This document shows positions 47,061 to 59,400 of a DNA stretch of 64,000 bases, piece after piece. Origin of the DNA: Serilophus lunatus (lineage: Eukaryota > Chordata > Aves > Passeriformes > Eurylaimidae); contig VXBA01000881.1 of assembly GCA_013399895.1 (NCBI GenBank), positions 5,013,241-5,077,240 of the forward strand, read 5' to 3'. Under the pieces are notes generated by a model. The model was not told the DNA's origin, searched no databases, and saw only the letters and a program-made list of their open reading frames with translations. Within the stretch, counting starts at the first letter, position 1. Every line of letters begins with the position of its first letter. The position numbers were made by a program, and so were the translations under genes.

Positions 47061-47640
47061 CCCACAGCACTCCCTGCCTGCTCCCACAGCATTCCCTGCC
47101 TGCTCCCACAGCATTCCCTGCCTGCTCCCACAGCATTCCCTGCCTGCTCCCACAGCATTCCCTGCCTGCTCCCACAGCATTCCCTGCCTGCTCCCACAGC
47201 ATTCCCTGCCTGCTCCCACAGCATTCCCTGCCTGCTCCCACAGCATTCCCTGCCTGCTCCCACAGCATTCCCTGCCTGCTCCCACAGCATTCCCTGCCTG
47301 CTCCCACAGCATTCCCTGCCTGCTCCCACAGCATTCCCTGCCTGCTCCCACAGCATTCCCTGCCTGCTCCCACAGCATTCCCTGCCTGCTCCCACAGCAT
47401 TCCCTGCCTGCTCCCACAGCATTCCCTGCCTGCTCCCACAGCATTCCCTGCCTGCTCCCACAGCATTCCCTGCCTGCTCCCACAGCATTCCCTGCCTGCT
47501 CCCACAGCATTCCCTGCCTGCTCCCACAGCATTCCCTGCCTGCTCCCACAGCATTCCCTGCCTGCTCCCACAGCATTCCCTGCCTGCTCCCACAGCATTC
47601 CCTGCCTGCTCCCACAGTATTCCCTGCCTGCTCCCACAGC
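47061..47640. repeat. 22-bp minisatellite, 26 copies plus a partial
   Basis: Twenty-six head-to-tail 22-base units run from 47061 to 47632, followed by an 8-base partial. The unit is CCCACAGCATTCCCTGCC followed by TGCT. The first unit has a C for T (CACTCCC), the last has GTATTCC, and the 24 between appear identical. The plus strand is C-rich (11 C and 3 G per unit). Because the unit has no stop in any phase and 22 is not a multiple of 3, all six frames stay open. This produces overlapping ORFs of 373 and 254 aa on plus and 252, 201 and 196 aa on minus, none of which I regard as real. The minus strand carries GGCAGGGA, similar to the core of classical hypervariable minisatellites. Confidence 0.97.
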
Positions 47641-49454
47641 AGACTTGTTTCCTTCCCTGCTCACACTGTAACTGCTGGAAGAGTCAGCATCAATGGGATT
47701 CCAAGGCACTTCCCAGGATGGCAGCCCTTAAACCAGCCTTTATCTTGGGATAACAGTGGGGAAGAAGTGAGAATGGGAAAGACCTGAGCTGAGAGTCCAA
47801 TAATCCCCGGGACAAAGATGTTCTCACTTTCCAAGGTCTCATCTGCAATTCCAGCTCCGTGAGGCACTGCAGGGTCTCTCATCCCCAGGAATTTGGGACT
47901 GTCCACCCTCTTTTTCCTGCTCAGAGCAAAGCGAGGATCAGCACCATTCTTTGTCATATTCCCAGTCTTCCTTTCCCCCTCAGGTTACCCATCTGCATGA
48001 AATTATACTAAATCACTGAAATAATTGTACCTTTCAGATCCTTTTCCAGGACTTTTCAAAGGTCACAGTCTGGCTTGCTGCACTGGGGGGTTCCATTTTC
48101 CCCCCAGGTCTATTTGCCCTCCTTCTGCAGCAAACACCCCAACATTACTTGGGTAGAGGAGCCTCTTAAAACACATTGAGTTGTCTGGCAGGATCAAACC
48201 CCTGTACACAATGAGAGGGAGAGGCCACCCCTGTCACAGGCACTGTGCTGGGAAAAGGCAAGTTTGAAACCTTGTTTTCTTTGGACAAGACTAAAGAGAA
48301 CATCTCCATTCCCAAATAGTAACCCAGAAAAACTAAGCTGATGCACAACCCTCTGTAGGCCTTGGTGCACCAAACAGTGGGAATTCTTGGTGGTCCAGGT
48401 GAGGGGCAGGATCCTTAGGGATCTCCATGACTGACAGTTTCTATGGGGATGGATGAGCCAAAATAAGGGAAGATGTCCAGCCCCAAGAGGAACAGGAAAG
48501 TGATCCCCACGGACATGGGGAAACATTCATCACCTTCTCTCACCAGCATCTTCTTCAGGCCACCTTGGAGAAAAACAAAGGTGTATCTACTCCCAGAAAC
48601 CTTCCAAGTGGAGCTGAAATGGGAACTGCAGCAATTCCTTCATGGAGGGAAGGAGTGTGAATTACTCACCTGGAGCCAACACAGACCCAACCAGCCTGAA
48701 TACTCTTAGCACAGCCCCTTTCCCACTGCTTCCAGCACTCTTCTCTCACACATTTTCCCTCCCACTGTATTTCAGCCTTCACCAAGCCTGAGCTGGTGTT
48801 CCCTGAGCTTTCTGCACCAGAGAACACAGAGGGAAAACATGAGAAAGCACATTTCCATGTGCCTTCCAGCTTAGGGCATCAAACAGCAGCAATAAACAAT
48901 CAAAATATTATTTCAGGAGATAATGGCAGCTATTGCCAAAGCCAGCATGAAATACATCCTGCCCAGAGCCATTTCACTTCAGTGGTTCAAATCCTCGGCT
49001 TGTTGCCAAGATATAGAGCCCAGGCTGCAGGATATCAGCAAAGGCTGTCTTATCTGCAGGGAAATAAACCCAGACCTGCTGAAAACAGTTGAGTGGAATA
49101 TCACCATAGAAACTAGGCAAGGGAATGGGTGAAGTGTCTCTCCCCAGCTCATTTCAACAGTGACAGCAGCCAGAGAGACCAACCACCCTGAGCCGAGGTG
49201 GGGTGGGAGAGGAGGATTCCTGGAGCAGCTCCAGCCCTGGAACAGATGTGTGAGGTGGGGAGATCCCCCACCCGCCCCCTGGGCTTTATTTTTAGCCCCA
49301 GTCAGGCTTCCTCCCCAGCCACCCACCACCCCTGTGTGTCACAGCGTCCCCCAGGATGGTGCTGCTGTGCTGCCTGGCCCTGCACACCTCCAAGGGCACC
49401 TGCCACAGAGCGTGGAACAGGGGACAAAACTCCCTTCTTCCTTCTCACATGGCA
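47641..49454. other. Unique DNA, no gene seen
   Basis: The first 40 bases after the array are C/T-rich and may be decayed units. The largest independent frames are 116 aa on minus (48979-49329) and 110 aa on minus (48194-48526), both without a motif. Confidence 0.4.
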
Positions 49455-49785
49455 CCGAGGGGAGACCCCACTGGAGTCTTCAACATCCTCCTGAGGGACA
49501 GCTCCAATCTCCGCTCCCTGTGAGCAGTGACAGGACCCAAGGAAGGGCTGGAGCTGTGTCAGGGCAGGGTCAGGTTGGATCTCAGGGAAAGGTCCTTCCC
49601 CCAGAGGGTGGTTGGGCACTGCCCAGGCTCCCCAGGGTTTGGTCACGGCCCCAAGGCTGCCAGAGTTCCAGGATGACAACACTCCCAGGGACAGGGTGAG
49701 GTTTTTGGAGTGTGCACAGGGACAGGAGTTGGACTTCATGCACCTGATGGGGTCAAACTCAGCATATCCTATGAATCCATGATTT
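49455..49785 (+). mobile_element. CR1: CR1 LINE fragment, older subfamily member
   Basis: This copy has GGAGCTGTGTCAGGGCAGGG, GGTTGGGCACTGCCCAGGCT and GGCCCCAAGGCTGCCAGAGT, with a terminus near CTCAGCATATCCTATGAATC. It is a more diverged relative of copies A-C. The 179-aa plus and 145-aa minus ORFs crossing it are artefacts. Confidence 0.9.
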
Positions 49786-50167
49786 CAGCAGTGAAGGAAG
49801 TGGATAACCCAGGAGCAGATCACAGAGCCCCTGAACCTTCCACCTACAGCACAAATAGAAATTCATCCCCAGTCTGGAGTCAGTCTTGTGCATGACAGGG
49901 ATTTTTTTGGAGAGAGGCACAACTGAGAGAATCCCTCTTCAATTCGGACAGGACCAAATGCTTTGGAGAAAAGGCAGGAAATTCTGGAGTGTTTCACATT
50001 CAATTTCACATTCAATTCCCTTTCCCTCCCAGGCTTGCAAATGCCATGAAACACAACCATGACACCACATTTTAGTGCAGCACCAGCAATGCTGAACTGT
50101 CTGAGACATCACAAATGCAGATCCTCAGCTTGGATAATAACTAGAGACTGAGATCCTGGGTTGTGTC
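49786..50167. other. Unique DNA, no gene seen
   Basis: Nothing was recognised apart from a 12-base motif (TTCACATTCAAT) repeated twice at 49993-50017. Confidence 0.4.
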
Positions 50168-50620
50168 AGAGAATCCTGGAATCATGGAATGGTTTGGGTT
50201 GGAAAGCACCTTAAAATATCATCCCATTCCACCCCTTCCCATAGGCAGGGACACTTTCCACTACCTCAGATTGCTCCAAGCCCCATCCAACCTGGTCTTG
50301 GACACTTCCAGGGCTGGGACAGCCACAGCTTCTCTGGGCACCCTGTGCCAGGGCCTCCCCACCCTCCCAGGGAACAGTGTCTTCCTGATATCCCATCTAA
50401 CCTGTCCTCTGTCAATGAGAAGCCATTACCCCTTGTCCTGTCCCTCCATCCCTTGTAAACAGTCTGTCTCCATCTTTCTTGGCTCCCTTCAGGTACTGGA
50501 AGGCCACAATTAGTTCTCCCCAAAACCTTCTCTTCTCCACAAGTCCAATTTTCTCAGCCTTTCCTCACAGCAGAGCTACTCCAACCCTCTGATCATCTTG
50601 ATGCCTCCTCTGGACTCGTG
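50168..50620 (-). mobile_element. CR1: CR1 LINE, long 3' part
   Basis: About 450 bases on minus start at the 3' end (ATCATGGAATGGTTTGGGTT) and pass through the CACTTTCCACTACCTCAGAT and CCTTGTCCTGTCCCTCCATC blocks to the TCTTCTCCACAAGTCCAATT and GATGCCTCCTCTGGACTCG segments of ORF2. Frameshifts make it noncoding. Confidence 0.93.
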
Positions 50621-51784
50621 AGATGCCCTTTGGTCCTCTGCAAGGAGTGCAAACATGATGCTTCCCCACATGTGGAGTTTCTTTGTTGTTACTATTCTCA
50701 GTAGTTACCTGCAATTTCTACTTGTGCTTCATAAGGAAGAAAAGGAGCCACTGATTCACTGGCCTATTGTTTCTTATTCTTTTCCATCCCTCATATCCCC
50801 ATTTAGTCATCTCTTTATATTAAGTGACCCTGGACTTTTCATTAATGTTGCTTCTGTGCTGCTGTTTTTCATCTTGACAACTTCCATTTCTATTCCATAT
50901 AGGCCATTAGATGCAGGGATAAGAGAGTAGCTCAGGAAAGGGTCTTTTGCTTCTATAATGACACACTTATATTTTACCTCACTGTACTTCTAATGAGTTT
51001 ATTTCTATTTTTTCCATTGCCAGGCTTTGAGTAGATTTTCCACTCACTCTGCATGTTGTCACCTGGATCTCCTTCACCCCCTTTCCCAACAGTTCCCAGC
51101 CTTAGTGTGCAGTCATTATACCAGAAGCCCAAATTATCCCTGCCATGGCTGAGCTGCCTTTCCATGGCTGTCAGCACTGATTCCCACCTGCCCATGCTAT
51201 GGTTTGGTCCTTTCCTCCTGAAATCCTTCCATCTCGGCTAATCTCCCTAATTACATGAGACTCTGACCTTTGCATCTTCACAAGCCACTTTTCTGGACCA
51301 TTAACAATATCATTATCCACCAGTGCTGAAACAGATGCTGCCAGGGTTTCCTGTTAGGAAGATGCAATTACATACAAGCTTCATTTCTTGTGAATCTCAT
51401 TCCCAAAATACAGATGTGTGGTTATTGTAGTGGAGAAAGGAGCTGTATTGTCTGGCAAACCAGAGATTAATGACTGACCCACATGTTGAAATTTAGCCTC
51501 TAATTGGTTTCAGATCCAATTCCTGTTTGTATAGGACCTGGTAAAATGCAGTCCTGGATCATCTATGGGCTCTTTGCAAATGGAGATAAAAAGGTTAATA
51601 AAATGAAGTGATATGTAATAATTTCTTAAATTAAAATGTTTGGGGTATGATGATTCGAAGGTAAGATTACCCATGACTGAGCTCTGCTTCTCCTGGAGAA
51701 CTGTAACAAGAAATTCACTTGAATTAAAAGCACTTTTCAGATGCTTTGAATTTAGGAACACTAGAAGAAATCAGTTCAGAGATC
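50621..51784. other. Unique AT-rich DNA, no gene seen
   Basis: A 91-aa plus frame (50655-50930) is hydrophobic but has no recognisable family. No repeats were seen. Confidence 0.4.
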
Positions 51785-51963
51785 CTGAAATGTGCAGGAG
51801 GAGAGGGAAGGCACAGGTTGTGAGGGGGAGCTGTGGATGCCCCATCCCTGGAATTGCTCAAAACCGTGGATGGGGCTCTGAGCAGCCTGGGATAGTGGAA
51901 TTTGTTGCTGCCCATGGCAGGGGGTTGGAACAAGATAGTCCCAACCTTTCTATAATTCTATAT
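51785..51963 (+). mobile_element. CR1: Old CR1 fragment
   Basis: This plus-strand copy is diverged and internally deleted: GGGAGCTGTGGATGCCCCAT, GCAGCCTGGGATAGTGGAAT, and a 3' end shortened to AACCTTTCTATAATTCTATA. Confidence 0.88.
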
Positions 51964-53754
51964 ATTAAAAATATTGAAACCACATTTTCTGCCTTAAGAG
52001 CTTTAGAAATGGCTCCTCTTTGGAAGATCCAACATGAAATAAAAGAAACACTTGGTCCTGAGTGGGGAGTACGACTTGTTAAACCCTAAAGAAGAACCAC
52101 AGAATAAACAATTCCTGACAGGATTTTAGGTTCCTCCTCCTGAATGAGGAGTGAAACTGGTGGGACAAGCACCAGGAGATAAGAGACCCTGAGAAATATG
52201 AAAGTAAACTTCTCAAACCTCCCAGCTCAAAACAACAGCAATGTAAATATGTGTATGAACACACACCTGAGGGCAGAAGAAATCGCAGGTAGAGAAGTGT
52301 TTGGAAAAGGAGGGACATCCCAGCTGCTCCTCTCCTGCCTGAGGGCTTCCAGCCCTGTTTTCCAACTGGAGACCAGGACCATCTCAGACAGGTTGTCTTG
52401 TGGAGGAATGTACAAACAGGCTGGAAGACAATCCTGTCTCTGCACAGCTCAGAGCCTAAAAAGCTGAAACTAAAGGAGCACACCAGGGCAGTGACTGACA
52501 GCTGACACACTCCATCCAGGAATTGGTTTGGAAAACTCAATGATCATTCTTCACTCAGCTCTGGCTGCTTTTCTCCCTCCAGGAGAGGCAAAAGGGACAC
52601 TTTAATCCTTGGTTACTGAGCGTTGCTTTGCCTCAAAGGCTGTTCCTCCCCTTCCTCACCAAAGCCTCATTTTATGAGCGCACAAAGAGCATCAAGCCTT
52701 CAAGGAACTTTGTGAAGAAGAAAATGGAGAGAAGATACTTTCTTATGACTTCACTGAAATCCAACAAAACCTGGGAAAACTTCCGTGCCCCAACCCCTAT
52801 CCTCAATGCAGAGGCTGAAGTTGAGGGAGAACCAAAATGGAATGAAACCTTCGAGTCCCTCTTTTTCAATTCATCTGTCCTGGGAGGAATAGGGAGGTCT
52901 AGTAGCATAAACTGTCCTCTTTCTAAATCTCTAAATTTTCAAAATCTTCCATATCTGATTTTTTCCAGTGAAACAGAGGAAATAAAAGTCTGTGGAGCCG
53001 TCAGGAAATTTTGCTTAGAGATGCATCTTTGCCTGCCTTGAATTTGTCTCTACTTGACTGCAGCCTTTTCTGGTTGCCTGTGTTTGAATGCTGCTCAACC
53101 TCCTCTTTGTTGTACAAAAGCACCTGTAATGCTCCCTGTTTTCCAGGAAAGTGTTGGTGGGAGATTTATAACCTTTCAGCTTTTCTTTTTTTGTTTCACT
53201 CTGTGCTCTGAACTGTTTCCATGGACCCTTCAGATGTTTTAAACTCCATTTAACAGCCAAGACCTGCCACCAGCAGTGCCCAAACGCTACACTGAGGAAT
53301 TGGGTTTTTTCCATGTATTTCTTCTAGCATTACAGAGCATAGAAGGCCAAAGACATTCTGCTTTGTGCAACACAATATTCTTCCTCTTAACATCCTCCGC
53401 AGAGAATAAACAGAATAAAAGCTTCTTTTTTTTTTTCCATATCCTAGACTCCTTTTTTTCCCTGGAAATCTCTTTCAAGGCTTGGTGCAAAGGCCCCATC
53501 AGACACATTATCATCATTTCCTTATTCTCCTCTTATTTCCTTTCTTCTGTTTCCATGTCAGGTGTAAGTACTTCCCAAGCTAGCAGGCAGGTCCTTTCTA
53601 ATTCAAGAGGAATGCATTCCACAGGAGACTGGAAATGGAAAATCCTGATTGCTGACACTTCCTGCAGGGAAAATCATCTCTGAGAGGAGAAACAACAGGA
53701 AAAAATAATTGTTGCCACCGGGAGTTGGACAGGGAAAGTTTTCAGCTTGATTTC
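51964..53754. other. Unique DNA, unidentified 137-aa ORF
   Basis: A 153-aa minus frame (52079-52540) and a 137-aa plus frame (52628-53041) are the largest. The plus frame has a mixed, protein-like composition (see findings) but no domain I can name. T-rich tracts occur at 53160-53460. Confidence 0.4.
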
Positions 53755-53847
53755 ATTGAATCACAGGATGGTTGAGTTGGAAGGGATCTTAAAGATCATC
53801 TCATTCCAACCCCTGCCATGGGCAGGGAAACCTTCCACTGGACCAGT
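53755..53847 (-). mobile_element. CR1: CR1 3'-terminal fragment
   Basis: This minus-strand terminus reads TTGAATCACAGGATGGTTGA, GTTGGAAGGGATCTTAAAGA and CCATGGGCAGGGAAACCTTC. It is truncated after about 90 bases. Confidence 0.9.
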
Positions 53848-56017
53848 AAAAGACCCTTTTGCCAGACAATCTGCTTTCCTTGGGAAAAGGCATCTGAAAG
53901 AAGCCATGTCAGGTCAACCAAATATTTCATTTGACCAGAAGGTAAGAGATTTATGATGTCTGAGTCATTTAATTAATTTTTATTTACAGTTTACATCAGT
54001 GCTGTTTCAAAGCATAAAGTCAAAAGAACCATTTCAAGTACAGAAAAGCCATTTATTAGAGTACATCAAAAATGAAACACTTGAAATTTACCTCCTTTCC
54101 CATTTTTGGCTTGAAATGTTCATTTTTCAACAAATATATTAACAGATTTGAAGACAAATCTCATGTTTTCTTCATGGTATTACTTTTTTCCCCTGGGTAT
54201 TCTCTTAACAGTGTCTTTGACCTTGTAGAGAGCCCTTTGTCCAGCACAAAGGTGAGCTTTGATTTTACTGGAAACAGCTCCTACAAACACGTCGTAATCA
54301 ATTTTAAAAATGATAGAAAGGAGAAGATGAAGGAGAGAGATGGGCTCCAGTCCCTGAATCATGGTAAAACCACAGCTCAGACACTTTGTGCTGCCTCTCC
54401 TTGGTAAGAGCCCTGTGCAAAGAGACACAAAGTACCACCTAAACTGCAAGAAAAAAATAAAATCTGCCTAAAATCTGGCTGAAGAAACTCGTGGAGCTCA
54501 TTCAGAACAATCTCAAGTCGATCTCTGCTTCTCTTTGAAAAAAAAAAGATGGTTGAAACAATGGGCTTGAAGTGACCAAAATAAATTGGAATGCAGGGAA
54601 ACAAGGCTCTCATGGTTCTACCCTCATCCAGGCGGATGCAAGATTCTCTTGATGCCCGTAACTTACACCATGGAACAGAGCAGAATGACATCTGGTATTT
54701 CTGCCTGACTAGACAGCATTCGAGGCTCAAGAAAATACCATCACTCAGGAGAAGCACATGATGATGGAGCAAGAAACAGTCCCTTCTAGGAAGGCAGATG
54801 TAAAATCTCCAAAATAACACCATTGGTATTTGTCATTATCATCCAGCCATTTTAAACATGCTTTTTTTTATCTCCCACTTTTTCTTTTCTTTTTTTTTTT
54901 TTTTCTTTTAACAAGCTGGGAGGGGGCCAGCAAACTCACTCAGGTGACATCAGAAATGCTTCCTGCTGTGTTGGAGACCTCCAGGTATCACTGTGGCTCA
55001 AATACACAGTGACAGCAAAGAAATAAAGTCATTTTCCATCAGAAACCACATTTCCACTTCTTGGCATCACCTGTCAGATTTCCAGATTTACATAACAAGG
55101 AGCTCTCAGTGACAGCACTGAGCTTTTTACAAGAGCCAGGGATTCTTCATCCCACCTGCAATGGGTCATTTTTCTCAGCCTCCATTGGGATAGTCATTGA
55201 TTTTATGTAAAACCAAACTGTGCAGGTAAGACGCCCTGGATTTCATAGTAATGATCCTAAATTTGTAGAGCAAATGATCCCAGGGTGTTCTACAAGCTGT
55301 AACAGTCCCTTCACAGAGCACGTAGATACAACCACTGGGGTGGATGTCATTTCCCAATGTACAACGGGGTTTTGAGGACCCAGCCAGGAAAAACAGGAAG
55401 AAAACATGCAATTAGAGGTGCAAGGAGGGCTCAGGGAGGCAGATGCCAAGATGTGACATTGCCAGGGTGGCAGGGCTATAAAAAAACCCTTCAGCTCGAG
55501 GTGCTGTGTGGGCTCAGTGACCCTGCTGGGCTGGGACCTCACTTTTAGATCTGCACTGGGAAGATCTGCAGTGAACTTCCCACCAAGTGCTACAGGAGGA
55601 GGAATTAACAGCTCTGTACCCACTCCTCTCCCTGCTCCTAAAAATCAGGCACTGCCCCAATCAAACCCCAAGGTGGCTGCATTTTTGTTCTTGGATGCTT
55701 TATTGCTATTATACCACCTCCCTCCTTCATTTCCTCTCCTGGAAGATGGGGAACAGTGACGTTTCTCTCTCATCTTTTGAGATATTCAACAATTGTCTGT
55801 TTGCCAGTTCCTGATGGATCATGCGCAGGAGCTGGAAGCATGACCATCTCTATCAGGCCACATGAAGAGTTGTTTAGGGATATTTTGGAGCCATTTGGAC
55901 TTGGTACAAAGGATTTCAGTCCAGGGAAAAACCCGCTTTATGTCTTAGACCATTATATGAAATTTCTACTAAATAACATTAACAGAGCAGCATTATGGGC
56001 TTCCGAGTTGATCCAAG
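53848..56017. other. Unique DNA, no gene seen
   Basis: A T-rich tract lies at 54881-54909. Frames of 148 aa (54377-54823, minus), 126 aa (55243-55623, minus) and 112 aa (55756-56094, plus) have no recognisable motif. The last of these runs into the CR1. Confidence 0.4.
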
Positions 56018-56415
56018 GGATGGAGCAGCTCTGCTGTGAGGAAAAGCTGGGAGCGTTTGGTTTGTTCAGACTGGAAAAGAAGGTTTGGGGGTGACCTCAT
56101 TGCAACCTTTCAGTACCTGAAGGGAGCCCACAGAAAAACATGGAGAGAGAATATTTCCTGGAGCAACAGGACAAGGCAAATGGCTTCAAACTGACTAAGT
56201 GTGGGTTTGGATTGGATATTAGGAAAAAAATTCTACCCTGTGAGGGTGGGGAGGCCCTGGCACAGGTTGCCCAAAGAAGCTGTGGCTGCCCCATCCCTGG
56301 AAGTGTCCAAGGTTGGAGCAACCTGGGATAGTGGGAGGTGCCCCTGTCCATGGCAGGGGGTGGAAAAATATGATCATTAAGGTTTCTTCCAACCCAAACT
56401 ATTCTGGGATTCCAT
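56018..56415 (+). mobile_element. CR1: CR1 LINE fragment
   Basis: About 400 bases run from GGGATGGAGCAGCTCTGCTG through GGTTTGTTCAGACTGGAAAA and CTACCCTGTGAGGGTGGGGA to a terminus with TCCAACCCAAACTATTCTGG. A short deletion follows the GTCCAAGG block. Confidence 0.93.
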
Positions 56416-59400
56416 GATTATTTGGGCTGGTGCTGTGAACAGAAATGTGATCTCTGCCCTCCAGGGCAAGATGGTTTATAAGACACTGACTCCAACCTTA
56501 ACTGATGACGCAATAAACTTCTATTTTTCCACATGGGGAAGCAGAGGGAATTTGGCCCCAGGTCAGCTGTTATAATGGAGGAGTTCTTGCCTCGCAGCAC
56601 CTCATTCATCCCATTTCATCAGGCACTTAATCATCATTTAATCCAAGGATCCTCATTCATTGTGGGCTCTCACAGTCCTGTGGGGAGTCTTTCATAGTGT
56701 CATCCGAGATTTTTAAAGCTGGCAAGGGCAGCTCAGGGAATGGCAGCGATTGTCTGCATCAAGTTCCTTGACCCTTCACTTTGAAGAGCTCCCTTGCACC
56801 AGCAGAAAAAATAGAAGAGTGTTAAATGGCCCTTATGAAGATGAAATGGCCCAAGAGCAGCACATCCATTTCCTTAAATCATCAGCTAATTTGTGAGCCT
56901 AAGTATGAGAGAGAGGAGTTAAACCTTTTTTGAAGACTTCTCTTGGAAGAGCAAAGAGAGACCCGTGGCCTCCGGGGATTTGTGCAGAGACAGACACCCG
57001 AGAGATTACATGGAAATTTTTAAATAGCCCTGGTTGATTGGGTCAGGGCCTGTTTAATGACACAGACTGATGGTCCTTCAGGTTGGGGTTGATTTTTCTT
57101 GAAGCTTCTGGCACCAACTAGTCATTATAAAATGAGGCAATTATGGGGCAGATTCAGTAGCCAGCAACAGGTTCAAGGTGTCTCCAAACACCTTCTCCAT
57201 CCTTCTCCATCCTTGAATGGGACAGAGAGAACTTTTCCACAAGAGAACTTTTCTGCTCATGATATTTCTGTTTCAAATGATAAGAAAGTGCAAAAAGACC
57301 AATCACAGGGTTCAGATTTATACAGAATAAAAGTTAACAAACTGAAAAAAACACTAAAGAAGAACCAGAGAATAATCTAACTGCCAGTTATGAGACAGAG
57401 AGGTCACCATAAAAATTATGGAGATATATTCACATTCTCCTTTCAGACACTGGAGATGGTCCTTCATCTATAACCAAGAGAGCAATTTTAGAACTCATCC
57501 AGATCAACCCCAACACACTGATGAAGCAGGAGAAAAGGATTTCCTGGGAAAAAAAATGATTGAAAGTTCCAGCTGCTCAGTGACACCAGTTGTTCCTCAA
57601 TTGTACGTGAAATAACTGGGGTCAGATATTCCACACTGGGAAACAGGAACAAACCTGACACCCGAGAGTTCTATTAGTCTATTCCCAAGGTTTGGAGTGT
57701 TTTCTCTCCTTTCATCAGCAATAATCCTCTCATGAGATGCTCCCAGAAGCACCTCTTCACAGCCAGGCAGGGTGGAACATATTTACAACACAACAATCTG
57801 TTCTTTGCTCCAGAAGAATGAGCTGCACAAGTGAGAACCTGCTCAGAGACCTAAAAACAACAGGGCTCTTGCAAATCACTAGTGTCTGGACAAAGTCACT
57901 CAGAGCTGTGATCCAGCCTCCCCCAACCTCCAACAGTCCTACAAAACCAATTAAAAGGCTAAAAACTTATCAAGGCCTGGAGTCCTTGTGTATTTTTGGT
58001 TCAGACCAGCTTGAAAGGGACAGTTTGAAGGATTTGGGGGCATGAGGGACTCAATAGCCTTATCCAGAGGTACAAAGGACTAGTCCATGGGACAGTAATT
58101 ACTTTGCAGTAAAGGACATTAATTTGAAGATACCAGAGTTCAAAATATTCCATTTTTCATCCTCCACCCCATTTGCAATGGCATCATTTCAAAGTGATGG
58201 ATTCAAATGTGCACAAGTGATGATGGAACGGGACAGAGAATATACCCACTGTGTTTCATGAGCATAAAGAGACCTATAAATTTTGAGGGGAAAAATGTCA
58301 TTACAAAGAGAGAAAATATTTTAGCTGTCAATCTGCCTCTCTTTATTGCTGAGGGAATGATTGTGCAGGATACAGGAGGCCTGCAGACCCACCCATCCTT
58401 ACTGGATGCCCTAAGATGGCACAATAACCAGCAATGTTGTGTCTTCCCAACTCCTTTCTATGGAACATATGAAGGGAACATATTAATTTGCAGCAAGAGG
58501 GTAGGACAAAGTGATAACAACAAGCCATGGGACATGAGGACCACACTCTTTGCACTGTAGAAACTCAAAACTCTTCTATTTTCACCACTTGAATTGACTA
58601 TGGGAAGCCACTGGGACCTCCTGCCAGCAACTGCACCAGCCAAGCCACTCACAACTGGGAATTTTGTCCTGCAACATGGTCAGAAGATTTTGGGATTGCT
58701 CTGAATCCTACTGAAGTCAGCAATGAGAGCGTTCAGGATCTACCACCTACAGCAAACTGCTGAAATGTGAACACTAAACCTCTGCCCTTCCCACTGTCCA
58801 AAGTAAAAGCTCTTTCCAAAGGTAGATGTGAAACCTGAAAATGCAGCTACACAAGGATCAGAGGGGGGTTCAGGGATCGGAGACTGCAGGAAGGATGAAT
58901 GTGTTGGGAAAAGAACATTTTGGAGATGAGAAAGGGGAGGATTACTAGGAGCTCCCTCACCCTCCTGTTGCACTCTCGTCTTCCTGCAGAACTCAACACA
59001 TCAAAATCCTTGGAGCTGGAGGTTCCAGCACAGAGCCCAAACCACCGCAACAACTTTAGAAGGGCTGAGTGAAGGGAAGCAAGAATAAAATTTTCATGTA
59101 GATTTGCACCAGAATTAAATCCATCTGTCAGTCACACAAGTTCACCCAAGTCATCCAGGGTTTGCATTCTCCCTTTGGAGCAAGCAGCATCCAAGGATTA
59201 ACACAAAACCAGCCCAGTTTGCAGGATCACATGGCTAAGAATGTGTTGCCTCTCCAAAAAAAAGTCTCAAAAATGGCATTAGACTTGCTATTAAAACAAT
59301 GTAGAGAATATGATCCCACCTCTGCAAGAATAGAAAAAGAGGAGCTATTTATTCCTAACGGTTTCATTCCAAGAAAATGAGTTTGAAAATACACTTAACA

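Noticed and set aside
47061..47640. CRISPR array
   Set aside because: The units are contiguous with no unique spacers, and the DNA is avian nuclear in character.
46632..47787. Long ORFs (373 and 254 aa on plus, 252, 201 and 196 aa on minus) as repeat-protein genes
   Set aside because: They exist only because the 22-bp unit has no stop codon in any phase. All frames on both strands are open, and the non-repeat ends have no domain.
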